This document shows, piece after piece, positions 33,631 through 42,028 of a DNA stretch of 64,000 bases. Source of the stretch: Streptomyces ruber (GTDB lineage: Bacteria > Actinomycetota > Actinomycetes > Streptomycetales > Streptomycetaceae). Each line of letters opens with the position of its first letter. The first letter of the stretch is position 1. Under the pieces are notes generated by a model. That model worked only from the letters and a program-made list of their open reading frames with translations, was not told the DNA's origin and made no database searches. The position numbers and the translations under genes are program-made. Location of the stretch: the NCBI RefSeq assembly GCF_014648075.1, contig NZ_BMQK01000004.1, positions 190,048 through 254,047 on the forward strand, written 5' to 3'.

Positions 33631-35190
33631 GTGCCGCGCCCGCGCTCGCACCCGCTGCTCAGCAAGGGTTCCGCCCGCTGCCGGAGAGGGCGGGCGCGGG
33701 CGGGCCGGCTGCCGGGCCTGCGCGGTACGGCGGCCGTGTTCACCTCGCTGACCGCCCTGGCCGCCACGTCCCTGGTCGCGGTCCCGTCGGTCGCCGTACC
33801 GCTGTCGGCCGCGTGCGTCCTGAACCGCACCGACGCCCACCACTCGGAGGGCGTCGACACCTGGAACCGCTCCTACCCGCGGCCCACCCGGGCCCTCGAC
33901 GCGGTACTAATCTTCCTGTCCTTCCCGGACGCGGCCCCGCTGGCCACCCCGGCCGAACTGGCCGCCGACCACTTCCCGGCCACCAGCCGTTTCTACGAGC
34001 GTGCCTCGTACGGCAGGTTCCGCCTGCGCGCGCATCCGCGGCCGGAGTGGATCGAGATGCCGCGGCCGTCCACGGCGTACGTCATAGAGCGCGACTGGGA
34101 CGCCGAGCACCGCGCCGCCTACCTGCGGGACGCGATGACCGAGGCCGACGCCCGGATCGACTTCTCCCGCTACGACATCGTGTACTTCGTCGCCGACCCG
34201 GACGCGCCGGGTGTCGACTCGGACGCGACGAAGGTGGTGAACCTGGAGCGGCCCCTCCACGTCGACGGCACCGACGTGCACCGGATCGTCACCGTCTTCG
34301 AGAGGCACCCGCCGGACCGCCTGGTCCTGGCCCACGAGACCGGCCACGTCTTCGACCTGCCGGACCTGTACCACCGCCCGTCCGACGGCAAGGGCGACTG
34401 GGACACGTACGTCGGTGACTGGGACCTCATGGGCAGCCAGTTCGGCCTCGCCCCCGACCTGTTCGGCTGGCACAAGTGGAAGCTCGGCTGGCTGGGGACG
34501 AGACAGGTGGCCTGCGTACGGGGCCCGGGGGCCACGCGTCTGACCCTGGAGCCCCTGGGGGCGGGACCGGCGACGGACACGGGTCCGGGGGGCGACGGGT
34601 GGAGTGGCGGTAGGTGGAACGGCGGCTGGTGGAGCGGCACCGGGGGAGCGGCGACCGGTGCCGCACGAGGACGGGCCGGGGGTAGGGCCGTCCCCGCGGC
34701 CGGAGGTAGGGCCATCCCCGCGGCCGGTCCTATGGCTGTCCCGGCGGCCGGTCCTGAGGCCGTTCCGGCGACCGATCCCGGGGCCGGTGGCGCGGGCGGT
34801 CCCGGGGTTGGTGCCGCGGCCGTTTCCGCGGCCGGTCCCGCTGTCTTCGGTTCCGGAGGCGGTACGAAGCTGGCGGTCGTCCCCACCGGACCCGACAGTG
34901 CGCTCGGCTTCGAGGCGCGCGGCCCGGTGGGCAACGACGCCTCGGTCTGCTCACAGGGCATCCTCGTCTACCGGATCCGCAGCGGCACGGAGTCCGGCGA
35001 CGGTCCGATCGAGGTCGTGGACGCCCACCCGCACACCGAAGCCTGCTGGGGCGACTCGGTCTACCCGCCACTCGCCGACGCGCCCGTGGACCTGGGCGAG
35101 ACCTTCACGGTGCCGGGGGAGAGGGTGCGGCTGGAGGTGGAGGGCCGTACGGCGTCCGGAGCGTGGACGGTGAAGATCGTGACAGGGTGA
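33631..35190 (+). CDS. Secreted M6-like metalloprotease
   Basis: The 519-residue protein has a basic N-terminus and signal helix (LPGLRGTAAVFTSLTALAATSLVAVPSVA, about 30-60). The catalytic zinc motif is HETGH in LVLAHETGHVFDLPDLYH, with a downstream WDLMGSQ, as in immune inhibitor A-like M6 proteases. Blocks FLSFPDAAPLA, FYERASYGRF and YDIVYFVADP are also typical. A low-complexity Gly/Ala/Pro insert (about 315-420, with AVPAAG-type repeats) interrupts the C-terminal beta domain (LAVVPTGPDSALGFEARGP, GILVYRIRS). The GTG start at 33631 follows GGAGG. The insert makes it longer than usual. Confidence 0.87.
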   Translation: MPRPRSHPLLSKGSARCRRGRARAGRLPGLRGTAAVFTSLTALAATSLVAVPSVAVPLSAACVLNRTDAHHSEGVDTWNRSYPRPTRALDAVLIFLSFPDAAPLATPAELAADHFPATSRFYERASYGRFRLRAHPRPEWIEMPRPSTAYVIERDWDAEHRAAYLRDAMTEADARIDFSRYDIVYFVADPDAPGVDSDATKVVNLERPLHVDGTDVHRIVTVFERHPPDRLVLAHETGHVFDLPDLYHRPSDGKGDWDTYVGDWDLMGSQFGLAPDLFGWHKWKLGWLGTRQVACVRGPGATRLTLEPLGAGPATDTGPGGDGWSGGRWNGGWWSGTGGAATGAARGRAGGRAVPAAGGRAIPAAGPMAVPAAGPEAVPATDPGAGGAGGPGVGAAAVSAAGPAVFGSGGGTKLAVVPTGPDSALGFEARGPVGNDASVCSQGILVYRIRSGTESGDGPIEVVDAHPHTEACWGDSVYPPLADAPVDLGETFTVPGERVRLEVEGRTASGAWTVKIVTG

Positions 35191-35201
35191 ACGGCTACGA
35201 C

Positions 35202-35243
35202 GATGTCGGGGCGGAAACGCTTCCGCGCTTCCGCCCCGACATC
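35202..35243. terminator. Terminator shared by the M6 protease gene and tRNA-Lys copy 3
   Basis: GATGTCGGGGCGGAA pairs exactly with TTCCGCCCCGACATC (15 bp) across a 12-nt loop, 11 bp after the protease stop and 8 bp past the tRNA 3' end. Confidence 0.9.
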
Positions 35244-35251
35244 GTGTCTGT

Positions 35252-35324
35252 GCGCCGCCAGGGACTCGAACCCCGGACCCGCTGATTAAGAGTCAGCTGC
35301 TCTAACCAACTGAGCTAGCGGCGC
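35252..35324 (-). tRNA. tRNA-Lys (CTT), copy 3
   Basis: This 73-nt gene is identical to the copies at 18239 and 21746, with anticodon CTT. Its 5' end overlaps the last 10 bp of the upstream coding gene on the same strand. Confidence 0.97.
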
Positions 35325-36007
35325 CTGCTGACGTCGTAGACATTAGCACCCTGATCGGCGGCTGGAGAAATCGATATCCGTACGGCGGCGGAGGCGGCGT
35401 CGCGGGCCGCGCGGACGGCCGCCCAGAGCAGTACCTCGGGCCCGGGGAGCCACGGCTGCCTGGTGTCGGGGGCGACGAGCCAGCGGGAGGCCGCCCGGCC
35501 GGTGGGTCCGGTGGGGGCGGTCGAACGCAGGGGAGGGACGGTCACCGCGTCTCCGGTGCCGTGGCACAGGATGGGAGGTATCGCACCCGTCCGTCCGGGT
35601 GAACCCCATTCCTCCCACTTCATGAGGGAGGGTAACCGCTGGGCGGTGCCGGGGGCGGCGAAGATCAGCATGCGGCCCCGGTACGTGGCGACGGGGCCCG
35701 TGCCCGGTCCCTCGGCCCACAGCCGGTCCAGCATCCGCCGACCGAAGATCGCGGGAATGTTGACGATGTCGAAGACGGTGCCGCAGGGCAGGACGACGGG
35801 GGCGGTGGGTTGCTCCTCCCAGAGGGCGAGCGTGCTTCGCGGATACGTTCCTGCGGAGGCGAGCCAGGCGGCCCCCTCCGCGGTGACGTCCGCGACCGAC
35901 GCGTCCGGGGCGGAGTGCACCGACGCGGCGATGCCCGCGGGGGCTGTGCCCAGGGCGCCGGAGTGGTTGCAGGAACGCTTGCTCACGGTAAAGGTCTGCT
36001 GGCTCAT
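35315..36007 (-). CDS. Primase/polymerase-domain-like protein (DUF type)
   Basis: The 230-residue protein corresponds to the Streptomyces family often labelled bifunctional DNA primase/polymerase N-terminal domain. Typical blocks are AAWLASAGTYPRSTLALWEEQPTAPVVLPCGTVFDIVN, FGRRMLDRLWAEGPGTGPVA, GRMLIFAAPGTAQRLPSLMKWEEWG and WLVAPDTRQPWLPGPEVLLWAAVRAAR. The usual acidic catalytic residues of prim-pol enzymes are not clear, so activity is doubtful. It starts at ATG 36007 (MSQQTF). Its stop codon (TAG) lies within the 5' end of tRNA-Lys, so gene and tRNA overlap by 10 bp and may share a transcript. Confidence 0.75.
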   Translation of the reverse strand: MSQQTFTVSKRSCNHSGALGTAPAGIAASVHSAPDASVADVTAEGAAWLASAGTYPRSTLALWEEQPTAPVVLPCGTVFDIVNIPAIFGRRMLDRLWAEGPGTGPVATYRGRMLIFAAPGTAQRLPSLMKWEEWGSPGRTGAIPPILCHGTGDAVTVPPLRSTAPTGPTGRAASRWLVAPDTRQPWLPGPEVLLWAAVRAARDAASAAVRISISPAADQGANVYDVSRRR

Positions 36008-37236
36008 GGGATCTACATTTACCGCCCGTGAGCGCTCCGTTCCCGTCGGTCGCGGAATTCCGAAACTCCTGTTGCTGGTGTGAAGCAAGCGCCGAAATTG
36101 GTATATGCCGGGAGAGGATGCAACGGTTGTTCGAGCAAAGCGACCGCTCTCCCGGTGCACGGGCGCGCCCCACGCGCGGGCCCCGCCCGGCCGACGGCAC
36201 TCGGACGGGAGCGCCGCGATCGAGCCGCCGAAGTCCGGCCATGTCCGGACCGGAATCGCGGCCCCCCGGAACCGGTCGCCCGGACTCCGATCGCGATCAC
36301 GGCGGAACGCCCCGTCACTCCGGCCACGGTTCGGCCCGACCCGGCAGAACCCCGACCGTTCGCCGCCCGCAGCCCGACCAGGAGGGGGACCCACCAGCCG
36401 CCGTCCGACGAGAATCAGGCCCAGACCCGGACCGCGAACCATCTGCGAACCGACCACGACCACCTGACTGGCTGGGTCAACCACGGCCACACGAACCGAC
36501 CCCGAGCCAACGCGAGCCTGACCTGCGGCCTTCCGGCCTGGTCCGCGGTCACCTTGACTGGCCCTGCGGCTCACCGATCCAGCCCTGCGGCCATCTCGGC
36601 TTGGCTTACGACCTTCCGGGTTGGCCTGCGGCCTTCCTGGCCCGGCCCGGGTCATCCCGGCTTGGCCTGCGGCTCACCGATCCGGCCCTGCGGCCATCTC
36701 GGCTTGGCTTACGACCTTCCGGGTTGGCCTGCGGCCTTCCTGGCCCGGCCCGGGTCATCCCGGCTTGGCCTGCGGCTCACCGATCCGGCCCTGCGGCCAT
36801 CCCCGCTTGGCTTACGACCTTCCGGGTTGGCCTGCGGCCTTCCTGGCCCGGCCCGGGTCATCCCGGCTTGGCCTGCGGCTCACCGATCCGGCCCTGCGGC
36901 CATCCCCGCTTGGCTTACGACCTTCCGGGTTGGCCTGCGGCCTCCCTGGCCCGGCCCGGGTCATCCCGGCTTGGCCTGCGGCTCACCGATCCGGCCCGCC
37001 GCCGCCCCCGGCTTGGCCTGCGACCCTACCGATCCGGCCCGCGCGCCCCGCCTCGGCCTGCGGCCCGGCCCACGCCCCCCAACCTGACCTGCGTTATCAG
37101 TCCGGCCCTGCAGTCACCTCAACCTGCCCTACGGTGACCCCGGCCCGGCCCGGCCCGCGATCATCTGGGTCCCGTCCGCAGCCACTCACGACCACCCGGC
37201 CCCGGCCGGAGGCCAACCGTTCCGGTCGCCCGGGAC
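36008..37236. other. 1.2-kb non-coding region with a tandem repeat
   Basis: No gene is supported. All forward frames stay open because of GC content, but the 103-bp repeat at 36558-37010 shifts frame from copy to copy, so no protein family would be conserved. The proximal part (36008-36130) holds the promoter of the primase-like gene. Downstream of the repeat, from 37020 to 37230, is degenerate GATCCGGCCC- and CCTGCG-rich sequence. Confidence 0.65.
36558..37020. repeat. 103-bp tandem repeat array (minisatellite)
   Basis: The anchor CTTGGCCTGCGGCTCACC starts at 36661, 36764, 36867 and 36970, a constant 103-bp spacing; a degenerate copy begins near 36558 and a partial one runs to about 37020. 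The two inner copies differ mainly by CATCTCGGCT versus CATCCCCGCT. A smaller GGCCTGCGGC-type motif repeats inside each unit. The unit is not a multiple of three. Confidence 0.92.
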
Positions 37237-37599
37237 TCAGATCGTGTCGGGGCCGAGGCCGTCGCGGCCCCGCATCAGGTCGCGGCCGAACTCGACCATC
37301 TTGTGGGCGTAGTCCTCGGTCCACTCGGCCCGTTCGGCGATGTCCGCCGCGGTCAGGCGGTCGAAGCGGCGCGGGTCGGCGAGTTGGGCGGCCGCCATGG
37401 CCTGGTACTCCACCGCCCGGTCCGCCGCGGCGCGGAAGGCGTGCGTCAGTTCGGTCGCGCGGGAGAGCAGCGCCCGTGGGTCGTCGATCGACTCCAGATC
37501 GAAGAAGTGCTCCGGATCGGCCGCCGCCTCGGCGGGCTCGAAGAGCAGGGGCGCGGGGCGTCGCCGCGGTTCGTTCCGGTGCGGCGTGGGCTCCGCCAT
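37237..37599 (-). CDS. Conserved small protein of unknown function
   Basis: The 120-residue soluble protein starts at ATG 37599 (MAEPTPH) after GAAGGAG. It has a polar Arg/Pro N-terminus and then helical segments, ending RFDRLTAADIAERAEWTEDYAHKMVEFGRDLM. That part looks helix-turn-helix-like. I do not recognise the family. It is 180 bp downstream of the helicase gene on the opposite side of a gap and on the same strand, so a link is unproven. Confidence 0.6.
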   Translation of the reverse strand: MAEPTPHRNEPRRRPAPLLFEPAEAAADPEHFFDLESIDDPRALLSRATELTHAFRAAADRAVEYQAMAAAQLADPRRFDRLTAADIAERAEWTEDYAHKMVEFGRDLMRGRDGLGPDTI

Positions 37600-37779
37600 G
37601 TCTACTCCTTCTCGTGGACGTCCAATGGTCCGCTGTCCGGGGCCACGGGCCACCGTCCATTGTCTCCCGCCCGTGCAAGTGGGCCCGGAAGCGCGGACCA
37701 GGGGCGCTCGCGGCACACCTACAGCGCTCTCACGCACCATCGGCATCCGGAACACCACCACTGCGCCCTTCCCCCTTTC

Positions 37780-39150
37780 TCACGGCCGCCATGCCACCCG
37801 GTGCTCGGACAACCGGGCCAGCACCGCGTGATTCGCCTCCCAGCCGTCCGGGAACTTCACCGTGACTCCCAGCTGCACCGGCTCCGTCGACGGGTGGTCG
37901 TCCAGCAGCTGCGACACCCCCTCCCTGCACACCACGATGCACGCGTGCCGGTGCCGGGAGGCGAGCACGCACAGCCGGCCCGTCTCCAGGTGGAACGCGG
38001 TCGCGTCCGGCCGGCCCGACAGCGGGTGCAGGACCACCGTCACGTCGTACTCGCGCCCCTGCAGCCGGTTAGCCGTGTCCACGACCACGTCGGTGACCCC
38101 CAGTCCGGCCAGCGCCGTCCGTACCGAGGCCGCCTGGTCGCGGTGGGCCGTGCCGACGGCGATGCGGCCGGCGGTCAGCGGCACCGGCTCCTCCGACCGC
38201 TCCGAGACCGCCGCACCGCCCCGGTCCAGCAGCCGCCGTACGACCTGCGCGACCGCCCGGACGGCCTCCGGGTCGGTGCGGGGCGTGTGCCGGGCCGGGA
38301 GTTCCAGCAGGCCCCAGCCCGCCTCGGCGGCCTCGTCGATGACCCGGTCCGGGCCCGAGCCGTCGGACGGGACGGTGAACGCGAGCCGCCGGTCGCCGTG
38401 GCCGGTGCCGCTGCGGAACGGTGTGTACGGGTAGAAGGCGTCCGACACCAGGGGCGCGGCGGAGGCCGGCAGCCGCCAGGACACCGGGAGACGGTGCTGC
38501 GGCAGCTCGGGGTTGTGGGCCAGCAGGGTCGTCACCGCCGAGGCCGACGGGTCGTACGACAGCCCCGCCCACTGCTCGCTGCCCACGATGGAGAAGGGGT
38601 CGAGCTGGCCCGGGTCGCCCACGAACAGCGCCCGTTCGAACAGGCCCGCCACGGCCAGCAGCGCGTCCGACCGCATCTGGTACGCCTCGTCCACGATCGC
38701 GTGCCGCCACGGCTCGACGCCCTTGACATGTGCCCACTTCGCGGCCGTCGAGACGACGATGTCGAGCCCGGCGAGATCGGCGGCCTTCGTCGACTTGCGG
38801 ACGTTCGGCAGGCCGTCCAGGGCCTTGTCGTACGGGTCGGAGTCACTGCTGTGCAGACGGCCGACCGGCAGGTCGGCGTCCTTCTCCGCGAGCCGCAGCA
38901 CCAGGTCGTCCACCTGGGCGTTGGTCTGCGCGACGATCATCAGCGGACGTCCGGCGGCGGCCAGTTCGAGCGCGGCGCGGACGACGAGGGTGGACTTGCC
39001 GGCGCCCGGCGGCGAGTCCACCACGACACCGCGGTGCGTACCGTGCAGCGTGTCGCGCAGGATCGCCTCGGTGGCCCGGCCGGCCGCCGCGCCGGGATCG
39101 AACACTCCCGGGACGCCGCCTTCCGCGTGCGGGTCGAGCGCGGTGGTCAC
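37780..39150 (-). CDS. SF1 helicase-like ATPase (AAA/Dna2-NAM7 type)
   Basis: The 456-residue protein has Walker A VVVDSPPGAGKST (K52), motif Ia LMIVAQTNAQVDDLV, motif II AIVDEAYQM (D154-E155), motif III LFVGDPGQLDP, then a second RecA-like domain with motif V TANRLQGREYDVTVVL and motif VI ASRHRHACIVV. It is short for an SF1 helicase and lacks large insertions. It overlaps the 543-residue gene by 4 bp (ATGA). Together with the Fe-S nuclease upstream it makes a helicase-nuclease module like Dna2 or AddAB split over genes. DNA translocation or unwinding is inferred from motifs. Confidence 0.85.
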   Translation of the reverse strand: MTTALDPHAEGGVPGVFDPGAAAGRATEAILRDTLHGTHRGVVVDSPPGAGKSTLVVRAALELAAAGRPLMIVAQTNAQVDDLVLRLAEKDADLPVGRLHSSDSDPYDKALDGLPNVRKSTKAADLAGLDIVVSTAAKWAHVKGVEPWRHAIVDEAYQMRSDALLAVAGLFERALFVGDPGQLDPFSIVGSEQWAGLSYDPSASAVTTLLAHNPELPQHRLPVSWRLPASAAPLVSDAFYPYTPFRSGTGHGDRRLAFTVPSDGSGPDRVIDEAAEAGWGLLELPARHTPRTDPEAVRAVAQVVRRLLDRGGAAVSERSEEPVPLTAGRIAVGTAHRDQAASVRTALAGLGVTDVVVDTANRLQGREYDVTVVLHPLSGRPDATAFHLETGRLCVLASRHRHACIVVCREGVSQLLDDHPSTEPVQLGVTVKFPDGWEANHAVLARLSEHRVAWRP

Positions 39151-40778
39151 AGGACGTCCTCCTCCGTCAGGGGATCCGGCAGCGGCACGGCCTCCGGGTC
39201 GCCCGGCGGGCCGCCGTGCGTCCAGGGGGTCTCCTCCGGATCCGGCAGCTTCGCCCCGCCGCGCTGGTCGTGCTCGAAGAGCGTGAAGCAGACGCGGTCG
39301 CCCTTCTCGGGGACCGAGCCGGGCTCCGGTTCCTTGCCGCGGCCCATCTTGTCGAGCACACGCAGCACGACGAGAACGTTCCCGTCACCGTCCGGGTCTC
39401 CGGTGCCGATGCCGTCCCTCCCCGCGTGCCCCACGAACTCGGCGGCCTGCGGCTTGCCGCCCAGCGAGCGGTACACCTTCGCGCGTTCCCCGAGGTGCGG
39501 CAGGTCCTCCGTGCGCACCGTGACCAGCGGGCGCGGGCTCGGCCGCCTGCCCTCGCTGTACGCCATCACCACGTCCGTGACCTCGCCCGCGAAGGCCTCG
39601 CCCGCGAGGCGGCGGCCGGCCATGACGAGCGGGTCGTCCAGGGCCTCCTGGGCGTCCAGCCGGGCCTGTTCGCGCTCGCGCGCGGCGAGCTTGTTCGCGG
39701 CGGTGACCGCGTCGTCCACGCGCGGCTGCGGGGGCTCACCGGCGGTGATCCGGTCCCGGTGGGCGGTGAACGACCAGCGGTCCCGGGTCCAACGGTCGGG
39801 CACGTGCGCGCCCTCGGGCAGCGCGCGCAGCAGGTCGAGCCCGTGCCAGACCGCGTCCCAGGTGGGCCGGGTGCGGCTCTCGACGAGATCGCGGACGCGC
39901 TGCTCGGCCGCGGTGAGGGCGCCGAACCGGTCGTCGGCCTCCAGCCCGTCCTCGGCGGCGGCGAGCGCGCTCCGCGCGCGGTCGTAGGCCTCGATCGCCG
40001 GGGCCAGCAGCTTGTTGTCGAAGGCCGGGTCGGTGGCGGGTCCGGCGGGCGGGCACAGCAGCTGGCCGTCGGCGTCGCGGGCCAGCTCGGCACGGTGCGC
40101 GGCCACGTCCCCCGGCTCGTCCCCGGGCGGATCGATCCACGCCAGCAGCGAGCCCAGGTGCTGGTCCTCCACGCTGGACTGGCCGGTGGCCCAGTGCCGC
40201 GCCAGCAGGTCCGTGACCGCCAGGAGCAGCGAGGAGCCCGGCATCCGGGCGCGCTCCCCGAAGTGCGTCAGCCAGCGGCCGAGCAGCGGGACCCGGGGCG
40301 GGGCCGGATGCGGGGTGTCGGGGTCCTGCTCGGCGGTGCGCCGGAAGCGCATGGAGCGCCCCAGCAGCCGTACGAAGTCGACGCCCGCGCGGCTCGGCAC
40401 GATCAGCTGCGGGGCGTCCGCGCACAGGTCGACCACCACCTTGACCCGCTTGCCGGTCTCCGGGTCGGTCTCGGTGCGCTCGGCGGCCTCCACGGTGTCC
40501 GTGTACGCGTCCACGTACGGCAGGACGATGTCCGCGAGCTCGGCGAGGAACGCGAACCGCAGGTCGCGGTCGCGGGGCTGCGGTACGACGAGCAGCCGGG
40601 GCGCGTGCCGGTCCGTACCGACGAGCGCCCCGAGCGGCGCCCCGGCCTCACCGGCGGTCGTGAGCGGGACGAACACGAGCGGGCGCTCGGACAGGTGGCG
40701 GTGGCGCACGGTGGCGACGGGCCGCGCGCGGCCGCTGCTCACGGCTTCCAGCCGGGCGAGCGTGGTGATCAGTGACAC
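39147..40778 (-). CDS. Uncharacterised protein coupled to helicase and nuclease genes
   Basis: The 543-residue protein shows no domain I recognise. It has a strand-rich N-terminus (PLVFVPLTTAGEAGAPLGALVG, LLVVPQPRDRDLRFAFLAELADIVLPYVDAY), a helical middle with Asp/Glu- and Arg-rich segments (AYDRARSALAAAEDGLEADDRF, ANKLAAREREQARLDAQEALDD) and a strand-rich C-terminus (VLVVLRVLDKMGRG, CFTLFEHDQRGG). There are no Walker motifs, signal or membrane helices. It starts 10 bp before the nuclease stop and ends in an ATGA overlap with the helicase, so the three proteins are probably made in equal amounts and form a complex. The role is unknown. Confidence 0.7.
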   Translation of the reverse strand: MSLITTLARLEAVSSGRARPVATVRHRHLSERPLVFVPLTTAGEAGAPLGALVGTDRHAPRLLVVPQPRDRDLRFAFLAELADIVLPYVDAYTDTVEAAERTETDPETGKRVKVVVDLCADAPQLIVPSRAGVDFVRLLGRSMRFRRTAEQDPDTPHPAPPRVPLLGRWLTHFGERARMPGSSLLLAVTDLLARHWATGQSSVEDQHLGSLLAWIDPPGDEPGDVAAHRAELARDADGQLLCPPAGPATDPAFDNKLLAPAIEAYDRARSALAAAEDGLEADDRFGALTAAEQRVRDLVESRTRPTWDAVWHGLDLLRALPEGAHVPDRWTRDRWSFTAHRDRITAGEPPQPRVDDAVTAANKLAAREREQARLDAQEALDDPLVMAGRRLAGEAFAGEVTDVVMAYSEGRRPSPRPLVTVRTEDLPHLGERAKVYRSLGGKPQAAEFVGHAGRDGIGTGDPDGDGNVLVVLRVLDKMGRGKEPEPGSVPEKGDRVCFTLFEHDQRGGAKLPDPEETPWTHGGPPGDPEAVPLPDPLTEEDVL

Positions 40779-42028
40779 GGGGCACCCCCCGCGCTGGCGC
40801 CGGCCATGTCCTGGGACTCCGCGCCCGCCGGAACCTCACCGTCCACGAGGACCTCATCCCTCGCGCCGTACCCGGCGGACGCCAGTGCCTCGGCCCGCAG
40901 CCGCGCCGCCCTGCGCAGCGCCGCCACCGCCGGGTCGGCCGGGTCGCCGGCCGTCCCGTGGGCCGCCGCCAGCACGTCGCCGACCGTCGTCAGGCCGCCC
41001 AGCTCCGCCCGCGCCGACCGGCCGACGGACGTCACCTCGGCCGCGGCGCGGGAGCGGGCGCGGCAGTGGAAGGCCAGCTCGCACGCGGCGAGGCACTCGG
41101 GGGCGTACGTCGCGGGCAGCAGTTCGACGGCGGCGGTCAGCCGCTCCTGGGGGAGGTCCGGGGCGAAACAGGTGCCTTCGGGGAGCGCGTCCGCGATCTC
41201 CTCGATGCGGGTGAGCCGGGTCAGCTGGCGGCGGGTGACCGCCCGCTGCTTGCGGACGTCCACCGCGGCGGCCGTCGGCAGGTTGGTGAAGTCCTTGGGG
41301 CAGACCAGCAGCACCCGGTGGCGCACCTGGGGAACCGGATCGACGCGGGCGGCGGCGTCCTCCAGCGCCAGCACGTACACCGCGGACTGCCGGGCGGCGG
41401 CGCCCACCTTCGCCGGGTCGGCCGCGCCGTCCAGCATCGGGAAGGACTTGATCTCGACGACCGTCCAGGTCCCGTCCGGGTGCACCACCACCGCGTCCGG
41501 CTCCAGGAACGCGGGCGAGCCGGCGACGTCCAGCGCGAGCATGGGGTGGTCGAGCAGCGTCCAGCCGCCGGACTCCGTGGCCTCGCGCAGTGCCAGCTCC
41601 GTGCGGGCCGTACGCCCCTCGGGGCCGGCCGCGGCGAGGTCGGGGACGTGCGCACCGGACGGCGGCTCGGCGGAGGGGTCGAGTCTCTCGTGCACCAGCC
41701 GCAGCAGCTCGGTGCCGCCGTCCGCCTTCACGCGCGCCTCGAAGGCGTCGCCCCGCATGAAGGCGAACTGGGACTGGCCGAAGGCGGAGGGCGAACCGAG
41801 CGCGCTCGCCAGCTCCGTCTTGTTCACGCCCGCCCCGTCGAGGAGCGCGCGTCGCCTGCAGCCGGGGTTGGCGGCCAGGGCCGCGAGGGCGCGGGCGTCC
41901 AGCGCCTTCGCGGGGACGTCCGGCCCCCGCAGTTCAGCGAGCCGGTGCCGGAGCGCCGGTGCCGTCTCCCGCGTCCGCGGGGGCGGCACCCGGTTCGGCC
42001 CTGGACTCGCGCTGCCGTGGTAATCGCT
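40769..42028 (-). CDS. PD-(D/E)XK nuclease, RecB/Cas4-like, with Fe-S cysteine pattern
   Basis: The 419-residue protein (GTG start 42028) has the nuclease core [25 protein letters not shown]179 and E193-x-K195 form the PD-(D/E)XK site, and RGDAFEARV (about 93-101) is like the RecB motif I acidic residue. One Cys before the core (C58, NPGCRRR) and three after it (C313-x3-C317-x5-C323, [14 protein letters not shown]) reproduce the AddB/Cas4/Dna2 4Fe-4S staple arrangement. A further Cys (C288) is nearby. The gene is first of a three-gene operon with a helicase. An alternative start is 42055. The 3' end of the PAP2 gene overlaps its 5' end by 95 bp. Confidence 0.8.
   Translation of the reverse strand, partial: SDYHGSASPGPNRVPPPRTRETAPALRHRLAELRGPDVPAKALDARALAALAANPGCRRRALLDGAGVNKTELASALGSPSAFGQSQFAFMRGDAFEARVKADGGTELLRLVHERLDPSAEPPSGAHVPDLAAAGPEGRTARTELALREATESGGWTLLDHPMLALDVAGSPAFLEPDAVVVHPDGTWTVVEIKSFPMLDGAADPAKVGAAARQSAVYVLALEDAAARVDPVPQVRHRVLLVCPKDFTNLPTAAAVDVRKQRAVTRRQLTRLTRIEEIADALPEGTCFAPDLPQERLTAAVELLPATYAPECLAACELAFHCRARSRAAAEVTSVGRSARAELGGLTTVGDVLAAAHGTAGDPADPAVAALRRAARLRAEALASAGYGARDEVLVDGEVPAGAESQDMAGASAGGAPCH

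Noticed and set aside
36558..37020. CRISPR array
   Set aside because: The repeated unit is 103 bp, with no unique spacers between short identical repeats and no cas genes nearby; the Cas4-like nuclease gene belongs to a helicase operon 4 kb away.
36028..37865. Long plus-strand open frames across the 103-bp repeat
   Set aside because: The repeat unit is not divisible by three, so each copy is read in a new frame; the translations are Pro/Gly/Leu-rich repeats without a ribosome-binding site or family.
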